DNA of 64,000 bases from Bradyrhizobium diazoefficiens (GTDB taxonomy: Bacteria > Pseudomonadota > Alphaproteobacteria > Rhizobiales > Xanthobacteraceae): the NCBI RefSeq assembly GCF_016599855.1, contig NZ_CP067041.1, forward strand, positions 1,054,001 to 1,118,000, written 5' to 3'. The notes under the pieces were generated by a model. The model saw nothing but the letters and a program-made list of their open reading frames with translations, had not been told where the DNA came from and ran no database searches. The position numbers and the translations under genes are program-made. This document shows positions 55,457-64,000 of the stretch, piece by piece; within the stretch, counting starts at the first letter, position 1; the number at the start of each line of letters is the position of its first letter.

Positions 55457-57373
55457 TCAAATATTCGCCGCGAGGTCCACGATCTCGTCGAACAGCACGC
55501 CGGTTGCCTTCAGCATCTGCTCGATCTCGTCCGCCGCCTCGGCGACCGTTCGCGTCGAGGTGTCGATCACGAGCTCTGCGGCCTCAGGCCGCTCGTAGTC
55601 GTTGCCGATACCGGTGAACGACGCAAGCGCGCCGGCGCGAGCTTTCTTGTAGTGGCCCTTGGGATCGCGCCCTTCGCACACCTCCGCCGGCGTTGCGACA
55701 TGGATCTCGCGGAAGGCGATGTCGGCGATACGGCGCGCGGTGGCGCGGTCCTCGCGGGCGGGGGAGACGGCAGCGACGATGGCGATATGGCCGTTGCGGG
55801 CAAGATGCGTCGCGACCTCGGCGAGGCGGCGGATGTTCTCGCTGCGATCGGCGGTCGAAAAGCCGAGATCGCCGTTGAGGCCGGCGCGTAGCGTGTCGCC
55901 GTCGAGCAGGATCGGCGAGCCGCCATTGGTGAAGAGACGTCGCTCCAGCGCCTTCGCCAGCGTCGACTTGCCGGAAGCCGGCAATCCGGTGAGCCAGACC
56001 ACGGCGCCGTTGTGGCGATAGCGCGCGGAGCGCTCGTCGGGCCGCAGCGCGGATTCCACCGGCACGATGTCGACGGGCACGGCGCGCTGGCCGGCATCGA
56101 CCGACAGCACCAGGCCGCCGCCGGCGATGCGCCCGGACACTTCGATGACGAGGCGGCCGGTGCGCGGGTTCTCGGTGTAGGAATCGACAGCGATCGGGCT
56201 CGAAAGCGAAATGTCGATCTCGCCGACATGGTTGCGGCCGATCGCCTTGTTCTCGCGGCTCTCGAGCTCGCCGGGATCCACCGCCTTCTCGATTGCGACC
56301 ACGCTGGCGCGGCTTTCCTTCGGCCCCGAGCGGACCAGGATCTGATCGCCCTTGGCAAGCGGCTTGTCGTGCAGCCAGAAGATGCGCGCGCGCAGCCGCC
56401 GCGTCTCGCGCGGGGCTGCCGTCGCATGCGCGATGATGTCGCCGCGCTCGAGGAACAGCTCACGGTCGAGCGTGATGCCGACCGAGCGGCCTGCGCCCTG
56501 ACGTCCGGCAATCGGCGTCACCGGCCAGCTCTCGACCGTCTTGATCTTCGCGATCTTGCCGGCCGGCATGATCACGATCTCGTCGCCGGCAATGAGGCTG
56601 CCGGATTCGATGCGCCCCGCGACGATGCGGCGGTCGTCGAACTTGTAGATCGCCTGCACCGGCAGCCGCAGCGCCAGCGCCTCCAGCGGCCGCGCCGGCT
56701 CGAGCCTATCCAGCGCCTCGACCACGGTCGGGCCCTTGTACCAGGAGATGCGGTCGGTACGTTCGGCGACGCCATCGCCGTCGCGCGCCGAGATCGGGAT
56801 GATCGCGGTCGGCGTCACGCCGAGGCCGTTGAGATGCGCGGAAATCTCGTCGCTGATTTCGGCGAAGCGTTCCGCGGAGAAGTCGACACGGTCCATCTTG
56901 TTGACGACGATCGCGACCTGCTTCACGCCGAGCAGGTGCAGGAGATAGCCATGACGCCTTGTCTGGTCGCGCACGCCTTCGAGCGCGTCGATGATCAGCA
57001 CCGCGCCGTCGGCCTGCGAGGCGCCGGTGATCATGTTGCGCAGGAATTCGGCGTGACCGGGGGCGTCGATCAGCACGATGTCGCGCGAATTGGTGCGGAA
57101 GCGGATCTGCGTAGTGTCGATGGTGATGCCCTGGTCGCGCTCGGTCTGCAGCGCATCGAGCAGGAACGACCATTCGAACGGCATGCCGCGCCGCGCGCTG
57201 ACGGCCTTGAGCATTTCGAGCTTGCCGTCGGGCAGGCTGCCGGTCTCATGCAAGAGGCGGCCGACCAGCGTCGACTTGCCGTGGTCGACATGGCCGACGA
57301 TGACGATGCGCACCTGAGGACGCGTGGTGCCGTTGGGCGTGGCCGGCGAAGCGGGGGTGACGATCATGTTCAT
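55457..57373 (-). CDS. cysN: Bifunctional ATP sulfurylase subunit 1 / APS kinase (CysNC)
   Basis: A 638-residue fusion. The first 430 or so residues are the CysN GTPase, with P-loop [13 protein letters not shown] near residue 29, [13 protein letters not shown] and [10 protein letters not shown]. The last 190 residues are a CysC-type APS kinase with P-loop [14 protein letters not shown] near 465 and the block [18 protein letters not shown]. CysN boosts sulfate adenylation by CysD; CysC makes PAPS. The same architecture is called NodQ in sulfating rhizobia. It follows cysD by 19 bases. Confidence 0.94.
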   Translation of the reverse strand: MNMIVTPASPATPNGTTRPQVRIVIVGHVDHGKSTLVGRLLHETGSLPDGKLEMLKAVSARRGMPFEWSFLLDALQTERDQGITIDTTQIRFRTNSRDIVLIDAPGHAEFLRNMITGASQADGAVLIIDALEGVRDQTRRHGYLLHLLGVKQVAIVVNKMDRVDFSAERFAEISDEISAHLNGLGVTPTAIIPISARDGDGVAERTDRISWYKGPTVVEALDRLEPARPLEALALRLPVQAIYKFDDRRIVAGRIESGSLIAGDEIVIMPAGKIAKIKTVESWPVTPIAGRQGAGRSVGITLDRELFLERGDIIAHATAAPRETRRLRARIFWLHDKPLAKGDQILVRSGPKESRASVVAIEKAVDPGELESRENKAIGRNHVGEIDISLSSPIAVDSYTENPRTGRLVIEVSGRIAGGGLVLSVDAGQRAVPVDIVPVESALRPDERSARYRHNGAVVWLTGLPASGKSTLAKALERRLFTNGGSPILLDGDTLRAGLNGDLGFSTADRSENIRRLAEVATHLARNGHIAIVAAVSPAREDRATARRIADIAFREIHVATPAEVCEGRDPKGHYKKARAGALASFTGIGNDYERPEAAELVIDTSTRTVAEAADEIEQMLKATGVLFDEIVDLAANI

Positions 57374-57392
57374 GCGACGCTCGCGTCCTTGA

Positions 57393-58280
57393 TCAGAGAT
57401 AGCCGGCGACGCGCAGGCGCTCGAAAGCGTCCTCGGTCTCATGGTCGAGCGCGCGGCCCGCGCGCTCCGGTACCTTGGTCTGCTCGAGCTCGGCCAGGAT
57501 CTCGTCGATGGTCGACGCGGTCGAGGCGACCGGATTGGTGATGTCCTGATCGCCCAGCGAGCGATAGCGCTTGCCGTCCTTGGCGAGATACAGCGGGATG
57601 ATCGGGATGTTCTCGCGCTTGGTGTAGGCCCAGATGTCGGCCTCGGTCCAATGCAGGATCGGGTGGATGCGCAAATGCGCGCCCTGCGGCGGCGAGGCGT
57701 TGAAATGATCCCAGAATTCCGGCGGCTGGTCGCGAACGTCCCAATTGCCTTCGAGGCCGCGCGGCGAGAACACACGCTCCTTGGCGCGGGTTGCTTCCTC
57801 GTCGCGGCGAATGCCGGCGATCAGGCCGTCAAAACCGTATTTGGCCAGCGCCATCTTGAGACCTTCGGTCTTGCGCGCGGCGGAACGGGCGGCTGGCGGC
57901 AGCGTTGGGTCGACGGCATCGATGGGCGGGCAGGGCTCGACGCGCAGATCGAGCTCCCATTCCTTCCCGTAATGATCGCGGAAGCGATACATCTCCGGAA
58001 ACTTCTTGCCGGTATCGACATGGAGCGCCGGAAACGGCAGCCGGCCGAAGAACGCCTTGCGCGCCAGCCAGATCATGACGTTGGAGTCCTTGCCGAGCGA
58101 CCACAGCAGGGCGATCTTCTTCAGGCGGCCAAAGGCCTCGCGGAAAATGTAGATGCTCTGCGCTTCGAGTTGGTCGAGATGGTCCATGCTGGGGGCGCTC
58201 AGTTCGACGGGATTTTGCTCGAACACGGGAGTCCGGAAATCCCGTTCATCTGCACCGGAATCGGTCCTGAGAAGATGCAT
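57393..58280 (-). CDS. cysD: Sulfate adenylyltransferase subunit 2 CysD
   Basis: A 295-residue enzyme subunit of the PAPS-reductase-like fold that makes APS from ATP and sulfate. The PP-loop is [20 protein letters not shown] near residue 62; [19 protein letters not shown] and [16 protein letters not shown] are also typical. The ATG at 58280 is used, though the frame is open to 58370 and an internal start at [11 protein letters not shown] is also possible. It is divergent from cysG. Confidence 0.95.
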   Translation of the reverse strand: MHLLRTDSGADERDFRTPVFEQNPVELSAPSMDHLDQLEAQSIYIFREAFGRLKKIALLWSLGKDSNVMIWLARKAFFGRLPFPALHVDTGKKFPEMYRFRDHYGKEWELDLRVEPCPPIDAVDPTLPPAARSAARKTEGLKMALAKYGFDGLIAGIRRDEEATRAKERVFSPRGLEGNWDVRDQPPEFWDHFNASPPQGAHLRIHPILHWTEADIWAYTKRENIPIIPLYLAKDGKRYRSLGDQDITNPVASTASTIDEILAELEQTKVPERAGRALDHETEDAFERLRVAGYL

Positions 58281-58424
58281 CTCTGCCACTTTGCGTTTGG
58301 AGGCGAAAATTCTATAGTTGCGGTGCAGAAGAGAAGAAAAAATTTTCTCTTTGCGCGCTCGAAACGACACATATATAGAAAATAATTCCAGTCAACCCCG
58401 GATGTGGGGGGAAGCGAGTATCGC
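58281..58424. promoter_or_regulatory. Divergent cysD/cysG promoter region with AT-rich dyad
   Basis: 144 bases, AT-rich in a GC-rich setting. An imperfect dyad AGAGAA (58330-58335) and TTCTCT (58345-58350) flanks an A/T run, and an ATATAT tract lies at about 58370. The arrangement suggests a regulator that controls both cys operons, such as a CysB-like protein, but no known consensus was matched. Confidence 0.5.
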
Positions 58425-59849
58425 ATGCGGTTCTTGCCGGTGTTTCTCGATCTCAAAGCCGGTCCGGTGGTCCTCATCGGCGCGGGCGAGCTTTTGCGCG
58501 CGAAATTGCGCGTGCTTGCTGCGGCCGGCGCGCGCATCCGCGTGCATGCGATCGACCGCAATCATGAGCTGGGTCTGAACTCCGACGACGCGGCGCGTGT
58601 CGAAATCGCGACGGGCGATCCGCTGACGGCCGATCTTGCTGGTGTCATCGCCATCGTCTGCGCAGGCGCTGGCGATGTCGGCGTGGCGATGTCGGCGCGG
58701 GCGAAGTCGCTCGGCCTGCCCGTCAATGTCATGGACGATCTCGACCATTCCAGCTTTATCTTCCCGGCGATCGTCGATCGCGGCGATGTCGTGGTTGCCG
58801 TCGGCACTGGCGGCACCTCGCCGGTGGTGGCGCGGCGGGTGCGCGAGAAGATCGAGGCGCTGTTGCCCGCGCGCATCGGCGAGCTCGCCGAGTTCATCGG
58901 CGGCTTCCGCAAATCCATCAACGAGCGTATCGCCGAGTTTCCGCTGCGCCGCCGCTTCTGGGAGCGTGTGATCGACGGTCCGATCGGGGCCTCCGTGCTC
59001 GCCGGCCGCAAGGACGAGGCGGACGCGGCGCTCAAGGCTATTTCCGATCCCTCCGCGTTCGCGCGTGTCGATAAGCCGGAAGGCTCGGTCGCGCTGGTGG
59101 GCGCCGGTCCCGGCGACCCCGACCTTCTCACCATCAAAGCGCTACGCGCGTTGCAGGACGCCGACATCGTCTTCCATGACGAGCTGGTCTCGCCGGAAAT
59201 CCTCGACCGCATCCGCCGCGATACCACGCGCGTTGCCGTCGGTCGCCGCGTCGGCAAGCCCGGCATCGGCCAGGACGCCATCAACAGGCGCATGATCGAG
59301 GCCGCGCAAGCCGGCCAGCGCGTCGTGCGGCTGAAGGGCGGTGATCCCTTCGTGTTCGGCCGCGGCGGCGAAGAGGTCGAAGCGCTGCGCGCCGCAGGCG
59401 TCGCTTATTCGATCATTCCCGGCATCACCGCCGGGCTCGGCGGTGCCGCCGATTTCGAGGTGCCGCTCACCTACCGCCATGAAGCAACCCGCATCACCTT
59501 CCTCACCGCGCACAAGGCGCGCGATGCCGAGAGCGTTGATTGGTCGACGCTGACCGACACCAGGATGACTGTCGTGGTCTACATGGGTATGACAGCGGCG
59601 CCCGCCGTTCGCGCCGGTCTCTTTGCGGCCGGACGCTCGCCGGAAACACCGGTCGGCGTGTTCGCCCGCGTCACGCGGCCCGATGCGCAAGGCGCGATCG
59701 GCACGCTGCGCGATCTGCCCGAGCTCGTGCGGCGGACCAATGCCGGTCCCGCCATCCTCATCATCGGCGACGTGGTCCGGCATGCCGGCTCGCTTCGCCG
59801 CCAAACTTCACAGCAAATCATCTCTGACCTACTGGATGCAGCCGAATGA
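58425..59849 (+). CDS. cysG: Siroheme synthase CysG
   Basis: A 474-residue multifunctional enzyme. Residues about 1-210 are the precorrin-2 dehydrogenase/ferrochelatase half (GPVVLIGAGELLRAKLRVLA; VGTGGTSPVVARRVREKIE). Residues about 215-465 are uroporphyrinogen methyltransferase (VALVGAGPGDPDLLTIKALR; RLKGGDPFVFGRGGEE; GITAGLGGAA). It makes siroheme for CysI. The ATG at 58425 has GGGGGGAAG about 10 bases upstream. It overlaps the next gene by 4 bases. Confidence 0.95.
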   Translation: MRFLPVFLDLKAGPVVLIGAGELLRAKLRVLAAAGARIRVHAIDRNHELGLNSDDAARVEIATGDPLTADLAGVIAIVCAGAGDVGVAMSARAKSLGLPVNVMDDLDHSSFIFPAIVDRGDVVVAVGTGGTSPVVARRVREKIEALLPARIGELAEFIGGFRKSINERIAEFPLRRRFWERVIDGPIGASVLAGRKDEADAALKAISDPSAFARVDKPEGSVALVGAGPGDPDLLTIKALRALQDADIVFHDELVSPEILDRIRRDTTRVAVGRRVGKPGIGQDAINRRMIEAAQAGQRVVRLKGGDPFVFGRGGEEVEALRAAGVAYSIIPGITAGLGGAADFEVPLTYRHEATRITFLTAHKARDAESVDWSTLTDTRMTVVVYMGMTAAPAVRAGLFAAGRSPETPVGVFARVTRPDAQGAIGTLRDLPELVRRTNAGPAILIIGDVVRHAGSLRRQTSQQIISDLLDAAE

Positions 59850-60163
59850 CCTCTCCGCTTGAACAGAAGAAGATCAAAATCGCCGGCCCCTCGGTCGTCA
59901 CCGCCAACCGCACCTGGGACGGCATTGTGGTGTACCGCACGGCCGCCAAGAGCTGGTCCGCAGACCTCTCGGAAGCTGCGATCGTGCGCAACTCCGACGA
60001 GGCCAAAGCGTTGCTTGCCGAATCCGCGGCCGATGACGTCGGTGCGGTCGGTCCCTATATCGCCCCGGTGCAGGTCGGCGCGGACGGCAAGGTCGAACCC
60101 GGCAATCTTCGCGAACAGATCCGCCGCACCGGTGTGACCATCGGACAGCCGGCCCAGGTTTAA
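59846..60163 (+). CDS. DUF2849 domain-containing protein
   Basis: A 105-residue small soluble protein with the DUF2849 pattern (TWDGIVVYRTAAKSWSADLS; VGPYIAPVQVGADGKVEPGN). The family is regularly found between cysG and cysI in alphaproteobacteria and is thought to assist sulfite reductase, though no activity is known. It overlaps cysG as ATGA and lies 11 bases before cysI. Confidence 0.88.
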   Translation: MTSPLEQKKIKIAGPSVVTANRTWDGIVVYRTAAKSWSADLSEAAIVRNSDEAKALLAESAADDVGAVGPYIAPVQVGADGKVEPGNLREQIRRTGVTIGQPAQV

Positions 60164-60174
60164 GGCACTCTCTT

Positions 60175-61830
60175 ATGTATGCTTACGACGAAATCGATCG
60201 CACGCTCGTCAACGAGCGCGTCTCGGAATTCCGCGACCAGGTGAAGCGCCGCCTCTCCGGCGAGCTCACCGAGGACGAGTTCAAGATGCTGCGCTTGCAG
60301 AACGGCGTCTATCTGCAACTGCATGCCTACATGTTCCGCGTTGCGATTCCCTACGGAACACTGGCGACGAAGCAATTGCGGGCGCTCGCCCATGTCGCAC
60401 GCAAATATGACCGCGGCTACGGCCATTTCACCACGCGGCAGAACATCCAGTTCAACTGGATCAAGCTCGCCGAGCTGCCGGATGCGCTGGAAGATCTTTC
60501 CAAGGTCGGCATCCATGCGATGCAGACCTCCGGCAACAACATGCGCAATGTCACCTCCGATCAGTGGGCCGGCGTCGCGCCCGGCGAGATCGAGGATCCC
60601 CGCATCTGGTCCGAGCTGATCCGCCAGCACACCACGCTGCATCCGGAATTCTCGTTCCTGCCGCGCAAGTTCAAGATTGCGATCACTGCATCGGATCACG
60701 ATCGCGCCGCGATCAAGATTCACGACATCGGTCTGCGCCTGATCAAGAACGAGAAGGGCGAGACCGGCTTTGAGGTTCTGGTCGGCGGCGGCCTCGGCCG
60801 TACGCCCTTCATCGCCAAGACCATCAAGCATTTCGTGCATGGCCGCGATATCCTGAGCTATATCGAGGCGATCCTGCGCGTCTACAATCAGTACGGCCGC
60901 CGCGACAACATCTACAAGGCGCGCATCAAGATCCTGGTGCACGAGCTCGGCATCGAAAAATTCTCGCGCGAGGTCGAGGAGGAGTGGCAGCACATCCGCA
61001 ACTCCTCGCTCCAGATCGACGACGAGGTGATCGAGGACATCCGCTCGCGCTTCACCTATCCGGCTTACGAGAAGCTGCCGCACATGCCGGACGAGCTGCG
61101 TCAGGCCGCAGCCGATCCTGATTTCGAGGCATGGCGCAAGAACTCGGTCGCCCCGCACAAGGTCCAGGGCTACTCCATCGTCACCATCTCGCTGAAGCCG
61201 ATCGGGAAGCCTCCGGGCGATGCCACCGCCGAGCAGATGGATGCACTGGCCGATCTCGCCGACAAATATTCCTTCGGCGAAATCCGCGTCGGCCACGAGC
61301 AGAACCTGGCGCTGCCGCATGTCGCCAAGCGCGACCTGCCGGCGCTGTGGAAGGCGCTCGACAAGCTTGACCTTGCCACGCCCAACGTCAATCTGATCAC
61401 CGACATCATCGCCTGCCCCGGGCTCGACTATTGCTCGCTGGCGAATGCGCGCTCGATCCCGATCGCGCAGGAGCTGACGCGGCGCTTCGCCAATCACGAG
61501 CTCGCCAATTTGATCGGCCGGCTCCACATCAACATCTCCGGCTGCATCAATGCTTGCGGCCATCACCATGTCGGCCATATCGGCATTCTCGGCGTCGAGA
61601 AGAACGGCGAGGAGGTCTACCAGATCACCATCGGTGGCCGTGCCGACGAGAGTGCCGCGCTTGGCAATCTGATCGGTCCCGGCGTCAAGTTCGACGAGGT
61701 CGCCGACGTCGTGGAGGATATCGTCGAAGCCTATCTGGCGCTGCGCGAGCGGCCGGAAGAGCTTTTCATGGACACGGTGAAGCGCCTTGGCGTCGAGCCC
61801 TTCAAGGAGCGCGTCTATGCCACTCGTTAA
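60175..61830 (+). CDS. cysI: Sulfite (or nitrite) reductase, siroheme type
   Basis: A 551-residue enzyme with two ferredoxin-like and two siroheme/4Fe-4S domains. The cluster Cys are 414, 420, 457 and 461 (ACPGLDYCSL; SGCINACGHHH). The motif GYGHFTTRQNIQFNWIK is near residue 80. Given the cys neighbours it should reduce sulfite to sulfide; nitrite reduction cannot be excluded from sequence alone. Its last 14 bases overlap the DUF934 gene. Confidence 0.93.
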   Translation: MYAYDEIDRTLVNERVSEFRDQVKRRLSGELTEDEFKMLRLQNGVYLQLHAYMFRVAIPYGTLATKQLRALAHVARKYDRGYGHFTTRQNIQFNWIKLAELPDALEDLSKVGIHAMQTSGNNMRNVTSDQWAGVAPGEIEDPRIWSELIRQHTTLHPEFSFLPRKFKIAITASDHDRAAIKIHDIGLRLIKNEKGETGFEVLVGGGLGRTPFIAKTIKHFVHGRDILSYIEAILRVYNQYGRRDNIYKARIKILVHELGIEKFSREVEEEWQHIRNSSLQIDDEVIEDIRSRFTYPAYEKLPHMPDELRQAAADPDFEAWRKNSVAPHKVQGYSIVTISLKPIGKPPGDATAEQMDALADLADKYSFGEIRVGHEQNLALPHVAKRDLPALWKALDKLDLATPNVNLITDIIACPGLDYCSLANARSIPIAQELTRRFANHELANLIGRLHINISGCINACGHHHVGHIGILGVEKNGEEVYQITIGGRADESAALGNLIGPGVKFDEVADVVEDIVEAYLALRERPEELFMDTVKRLGVEPFKERVYATR

Positions 61831-62332
61831 CGGCGGAAAGATCGCCGACGACAGCTTCGTCAAGCTGGCCGTCGACACGCCGCTGCCCGAGGGCGGCGAC
61901 ATCCTGGTCCCGGCCGAGCGCTTTGTCGGCGAAGCGGAGGCGTTGCTCAAGCGCGCCGGCAAGGTCGGCGTGATCTGGCCGAACAATCGCGACATCGACG
62001 AGCTCGTGCCGTATCTCGGCAAGGTTGCCGCGATCGCGCTGGTGTTTCCGACCTTCCGCGACGGCCGTGCCTATAGCCAGGCGCGGCTGCTGCGGGAGCG
62101 TTACAACTACCGCGGCGAGTTGCGTGCCACTGGCCAGGTGCTGCGCGATCAATTCGTGTTCATGCTGCGTGCCGGCTTCGATTCCTTCGAGGTCAAGAAG
62201 CAGGCGGACGCGGAGGCCTTCATGCAATCTGCAAAACGCTATTCGGTGTTCTACCAGCCGACCGGCGACGGCCGGATCACGGCGCTGCATCGGCGCATGC
62301 AGCTGCGTCATTCCGAGGGTGTCGGCACGTGA
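61817..62332 (+). CDS. DUF934 domain-containing protein
   Basis: A 171-residue protein with the family blocks GVIWPNNRDIDELVPYLGKV, ALVFPTFRDGRAYSQARLLR and LRATGQVLRDQFVFMLRAGF. DUF934 proteins are found next to cysI and cysH in many proteobacteria and may be an extra part of the sulfite reduction system. The ATG at 61817 overlaps cysI by 14 bases, and the stop overlaps the cysH GTG by 4. Confidence 0.92.
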   Translation: MPLVNGGKIADDSFVKLAVDTPLPEGGDILVPAERFVGEAEALLKRAGKVGVIWPNNRDIDELVPYLGKVAAIALVFPTFRDGRAYSQARLLRERYNYRGELRATGQVLRDQFVFMLRAGFDSFEVKKQADAEAFMQSAKRYSVFYQPTGDGRITALHRRMQLRHSEGVGT

Positions 62333-63054
62333 ACGCGATCGCACCTCAGGTCTCGTCTGTTTCCACGCTGCCGTCGGCAATTGAGCTCGATCGCGCGTTG
62401 CGCGATGCCTCTCCCGCGGAGGTGATCGCTGCCGCGCTCAAGGCGGTCGGCCGCGACAAGCTCGCGCTGGTGTCGTCGTTCGGCACGGAATCGGCGACTC
62501 TGCTGAAGGTCATGGCCGACGTCGATCCGGCGATCCCCGTGATCTTCCTCGACACCGGCTGGCTGTTCGAGGAGACGCTGGCCTATCGCGATACGCTGAT
62601 TGCGGCGCTGGGCTTGAAGGACGTCCGCTCGATCAAGCCGGCCGAGGAAACGCTGTCGCGAGAGGATCCCGATCGCGACCTCTGGTTCTCCGATCCCGAT
62701 GCCTGCTGCCGTATCCGCAAGGTCGAGCCGCTGGCGCGTGCGCTCAAGCCGTTCTCCGCGTGGCTCAACGGTCGCAAGCGCTTCCAGGGCAACACCCGCG
62801 CCGAAATTCCCGTGGTCGAGGACGACGGCGCGCGGTTGAAGTTCAATCCCTTTGCCAACGTGTCGCGCGAGGAACTCGAAGCGATTTTCGTCGGCGCCAA
62901 ATTGCCGCGCCACCCGCTCGCGGCATCCGGTTTTCGCTCGGTGGGGTGTATGCCTTGCACGAGCAGAACAGCCGAAGGCGAGGATGAGCGCGCCGGCCGT
63001 TGGCGCGGCCGTGCCAAGACAGAATGCGGCATCCACACGATGAAGGCTTCGTAG
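62329..63054 (+). CDS. cysH: Adenylylsulfate (APS) reductase CysH
   Basis: A 241-residue thioredoxin-dependent reductase. The fold begins around LALVSSFGTESATLLKVMAD. It has Cys126-Cys127 (DACCRIRK) and Cys207/Cys210 (GCMPCTSR), the four Cys that bind a 4Fe-4S cluster and mark enzymes using APS instead of PAPS, plus the catalytic ECGIH near residue 235. It starts at GTG 62329, overlapping the DUF934 stop, and is the end of the operon. Confidence 0.93.
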   Translation: MNAIAPQVSSVSTLPSAIELDRALRDASPAEVIAAALKAVGRDKLALVSSFGTESATLLKVMADVDPAIPVIFLDTGWLFEETLAYRDTLIAALGLKDVRSIKPAEETLSREDPDRDLWFSDPDACCRIRKVEPLARALKPFSAWLNGRKRFQGNTRAEIPVVEDDGARLKFNPFANVSREELEAIFVGAKLPRHPLAASGFRSVGCMPCTSRTAEGEDERAGRWRGRAKTECGIHTMKAS

Positions 63055-63221
63055 CCCGCCTGGGCCGCATCCGGCGCGTCGTTTCGCTGATAGTCTACAC
63101 CGGGCGCGTCAAGAGCCGTCGTCCGGCGACACCACCGGCCTCGAGCGCCCGCCGTTACCGCATATTTGCGGACGTCTGAGCTGCCGTGACGGGTCGAATT
63201 TTCCTCAAAATTCACCTTTCA

Positions 63222-63263
63222 GCCATTGTTGGTATGCAACAACGGCCCCTCATTTTGGGGGCC
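63222..63263 (+). promoter_or_regulatory. Tandem hairpins in the leader of the CAP-domain gene
   Basis: GCCATTGTTG (63222-63231) pairs with CAACAACGGC (63237-63246) with one mismatch, and GGCCCC (63244-63249) pairs with GGGGCC (63258-63263). They share bases, so only one can form at a time. The second covers the GGGGG at 63257-63261, the only clear ribosome site for the gene at 63271. This could be a simple on/off leader. Confidence 0.45.
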
Positions 63264-63270
63264 CCGATCC

Positions 63271-63774
63271 ATGCGCGCTGCGGCCGCGATCCTTCTTACT
63301 TTGCTTCTCGCCGGCTGCGCCGGCAATGAAGCGCCGGTCCAGCAGCCGTCGATGTATGCCGACATGTCGGTCCCGGGCGCCAGGCTCGATGCGCCGGCCG
63401 CCGCGATCATGATCTCGCAATATCGCCAGAACAACGGCCTCGGTACCGTCGAGATCGATCCCGAATTGATGCGGCTCGCCGAATCCCAGTCCAATGCCAT
63501 GGCGGCGGCCAACAAGATGGATCACGACGTCCGCGCGCCCTTGGGCAAGCGGCTCAATGCCGGCGGCTATCCGGCGACTGTGGCGGTCGAGAACATCTCG
63601 GCTGGCTATCACACGTTGGCGGAAGCGTTTTCCGGCTGGCGCGACTCGCCTCCGCACCGCGCCAACATGCTCAAGAGCGGTGTCACAAAATTGGGCATAG
63701 CGGCGAGCTATGCTCCAGGCACCAAATACAAGGTGTTCTGGACCATGATCCTGGCCTCGACAGACCCCCGATAA
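63271..63774 (+). CDS. CAP (SCP-like) domain lipoprotein
   Basis: A 167-residue protein with a lipoprotein signal (AAAAILLTLLLAGCAGNE, Cys near 16). The CAP domain covers about residues 40-165, with LMRLAESQSNAMAAANKMDH, VENISAGYH and FSGWRDSPPHRANML, including the cavity His and Glu residues typical of CAP proteins. Bacterial members are found in the envelope, and their activity is mostly unknown. It lies 216 bases after cysH and is probably separate from that operon. Confidence 0.9.
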   Translation: MRAAAAILLTLLLAGCAGNEAPVQQPSMYADMSVPGARLDAPAAAIMISQYRQNNGLGTVEIDPELMRLAESQSNAMAAANKMDHDVRAPLGKRLNAGGYPATVAVENISAGYHTLAEAFSGWRDSPPHRANMLKSGVTKLGIAASYAPGTKYKVFWTMILASTDPR

Positions 63775-63863
63775 GCCAGACTTGATCCCGGGATGCATTG
63801 ACGCCGCGGCAGACTGTCGCCACGGTGGCTTGCCTTTTGCGATTGTTTGTTAATGTCCCCCGC

Positions 63864-64000
63864 ATGACCGATCATAGCCCGGAACTCGCAACAGTCCCCG
63901 CGAAGGCGCAGCGCGTCCTGGTTCTCCAGGGCGGCGGCGCGCTCGGCTCGTATCAGGCCGGCGCCTATCAGGCGCTGTGTCATTTCGATTTCGAGCCCGA
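63864..64000 (+). CDS. Patatin-like phospholipase, N-terminus (partial)
   Basis: The first 45 residues are visible before the window ends. RVLVLQGGGALGSYQAGAYQ is the oxyanion-hole motif of patatin-like lipases. The Ser-Asp catalytic dyad should lie beyond the window. The ATG at 63864 gives a short polar leader and no signal peptide, so the protein is probably cytosolic. It lies 89 bases after the CAP-domain gene. Confidence 0.85.
   Translation, partial: MTDHSPELATVPAKAQRVLVLQGGGALGSYQAGAYQALCHFDFEP

Overview
The window looks like chromosomal DNA of an alphaproteobacterium close to Bradyrhizobium (Nitrobacteraceae). The DNA is GC-rich, with GC-rich third codon positions. The gene neighbourhoods are typical of that group: a Tad/Flp pilus locus, a urea transport and urease locus, an assimilatory sulfate locus with DUF2849 and DUF934 proteins, and a DUF2865 protein. 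I saw no tRNA, rRNA, CRISPR array, prophage or classical insertion sequence. All functional calls are read from protein motifs and gene order; nothing was searched against a database.

Layout. 1-4034: end of a yejA-like binding protein gene, then yejBEF-like genes for a peptide-type ABC importer. 4117-4664: two small uncharacterised genes. 5012-11118: a YfhO-like membrane protein divergent from opgGH, which makes osmoregulated periplasmic glucan. 11250-13458: an NlpC/P60 protein and an M17 aminopeptidase. 13660-27063: a Tad pilus region, with pilA-cpaABCDEF-tadBC on the minus strand, and tadD plus a CpaC-N-like and two TadE/G-like genes on the plus strand. 27267-29610: a possible cold-adaptation group (cspA, infA, rhlE). 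30113-42858: urea uptake (urtABCDE) followed by urease (ureDABCEFG), interrupted by a DUF559 nuclease gene between inverted repeats, a small HD-type alarmone-hydrolase-like gene and an ABM-domain gene. 43141-52899: signalling and envelope genes (HWE-type kinase, opgC, DUF883 protein, AI-2E-type permease, L,D-transpeptidase, DUF2865 protein, chemoreceptor, Thivi_2564-type and CsbD proteins). 52994-55159: malate synthase G. 55457-63054: sulfate assimilation (cysNC-cysD divergent from cysG-DUF2849-cysI-DUF934-cysH). 63271-64000: a CAP-domain lipoprotein and the start of a patatin-like protein.

How the parts fit. UrtABCDE would import urea and UreABC with UreDEFG would hydrolyse it to ammonia. 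A sigma-54-type promoter sits in front of urtA, which fits nitrogen control. CysD/CysN activate sulfate, CysH has the cysteines of an APS reductase, and CysI with siroheme made by CysG reduces sulfite. The Tad genes supply pilin, peptidase, secretin, ATPase and platform proteins; an exact TTAA-N7-TTAA CtrA-type box lies before the tadE-like gene.

The most unusual structures are (i) the DUF559 nuclease gene between nearly identical inverted palindromic repeats inside the urease operon, with a third copy nearby, (ii) a 124-bp cloverleaf-like repeat between ureF and ureG, and (iii) a 48-residue membrane ORF just behind the pilA terminator.
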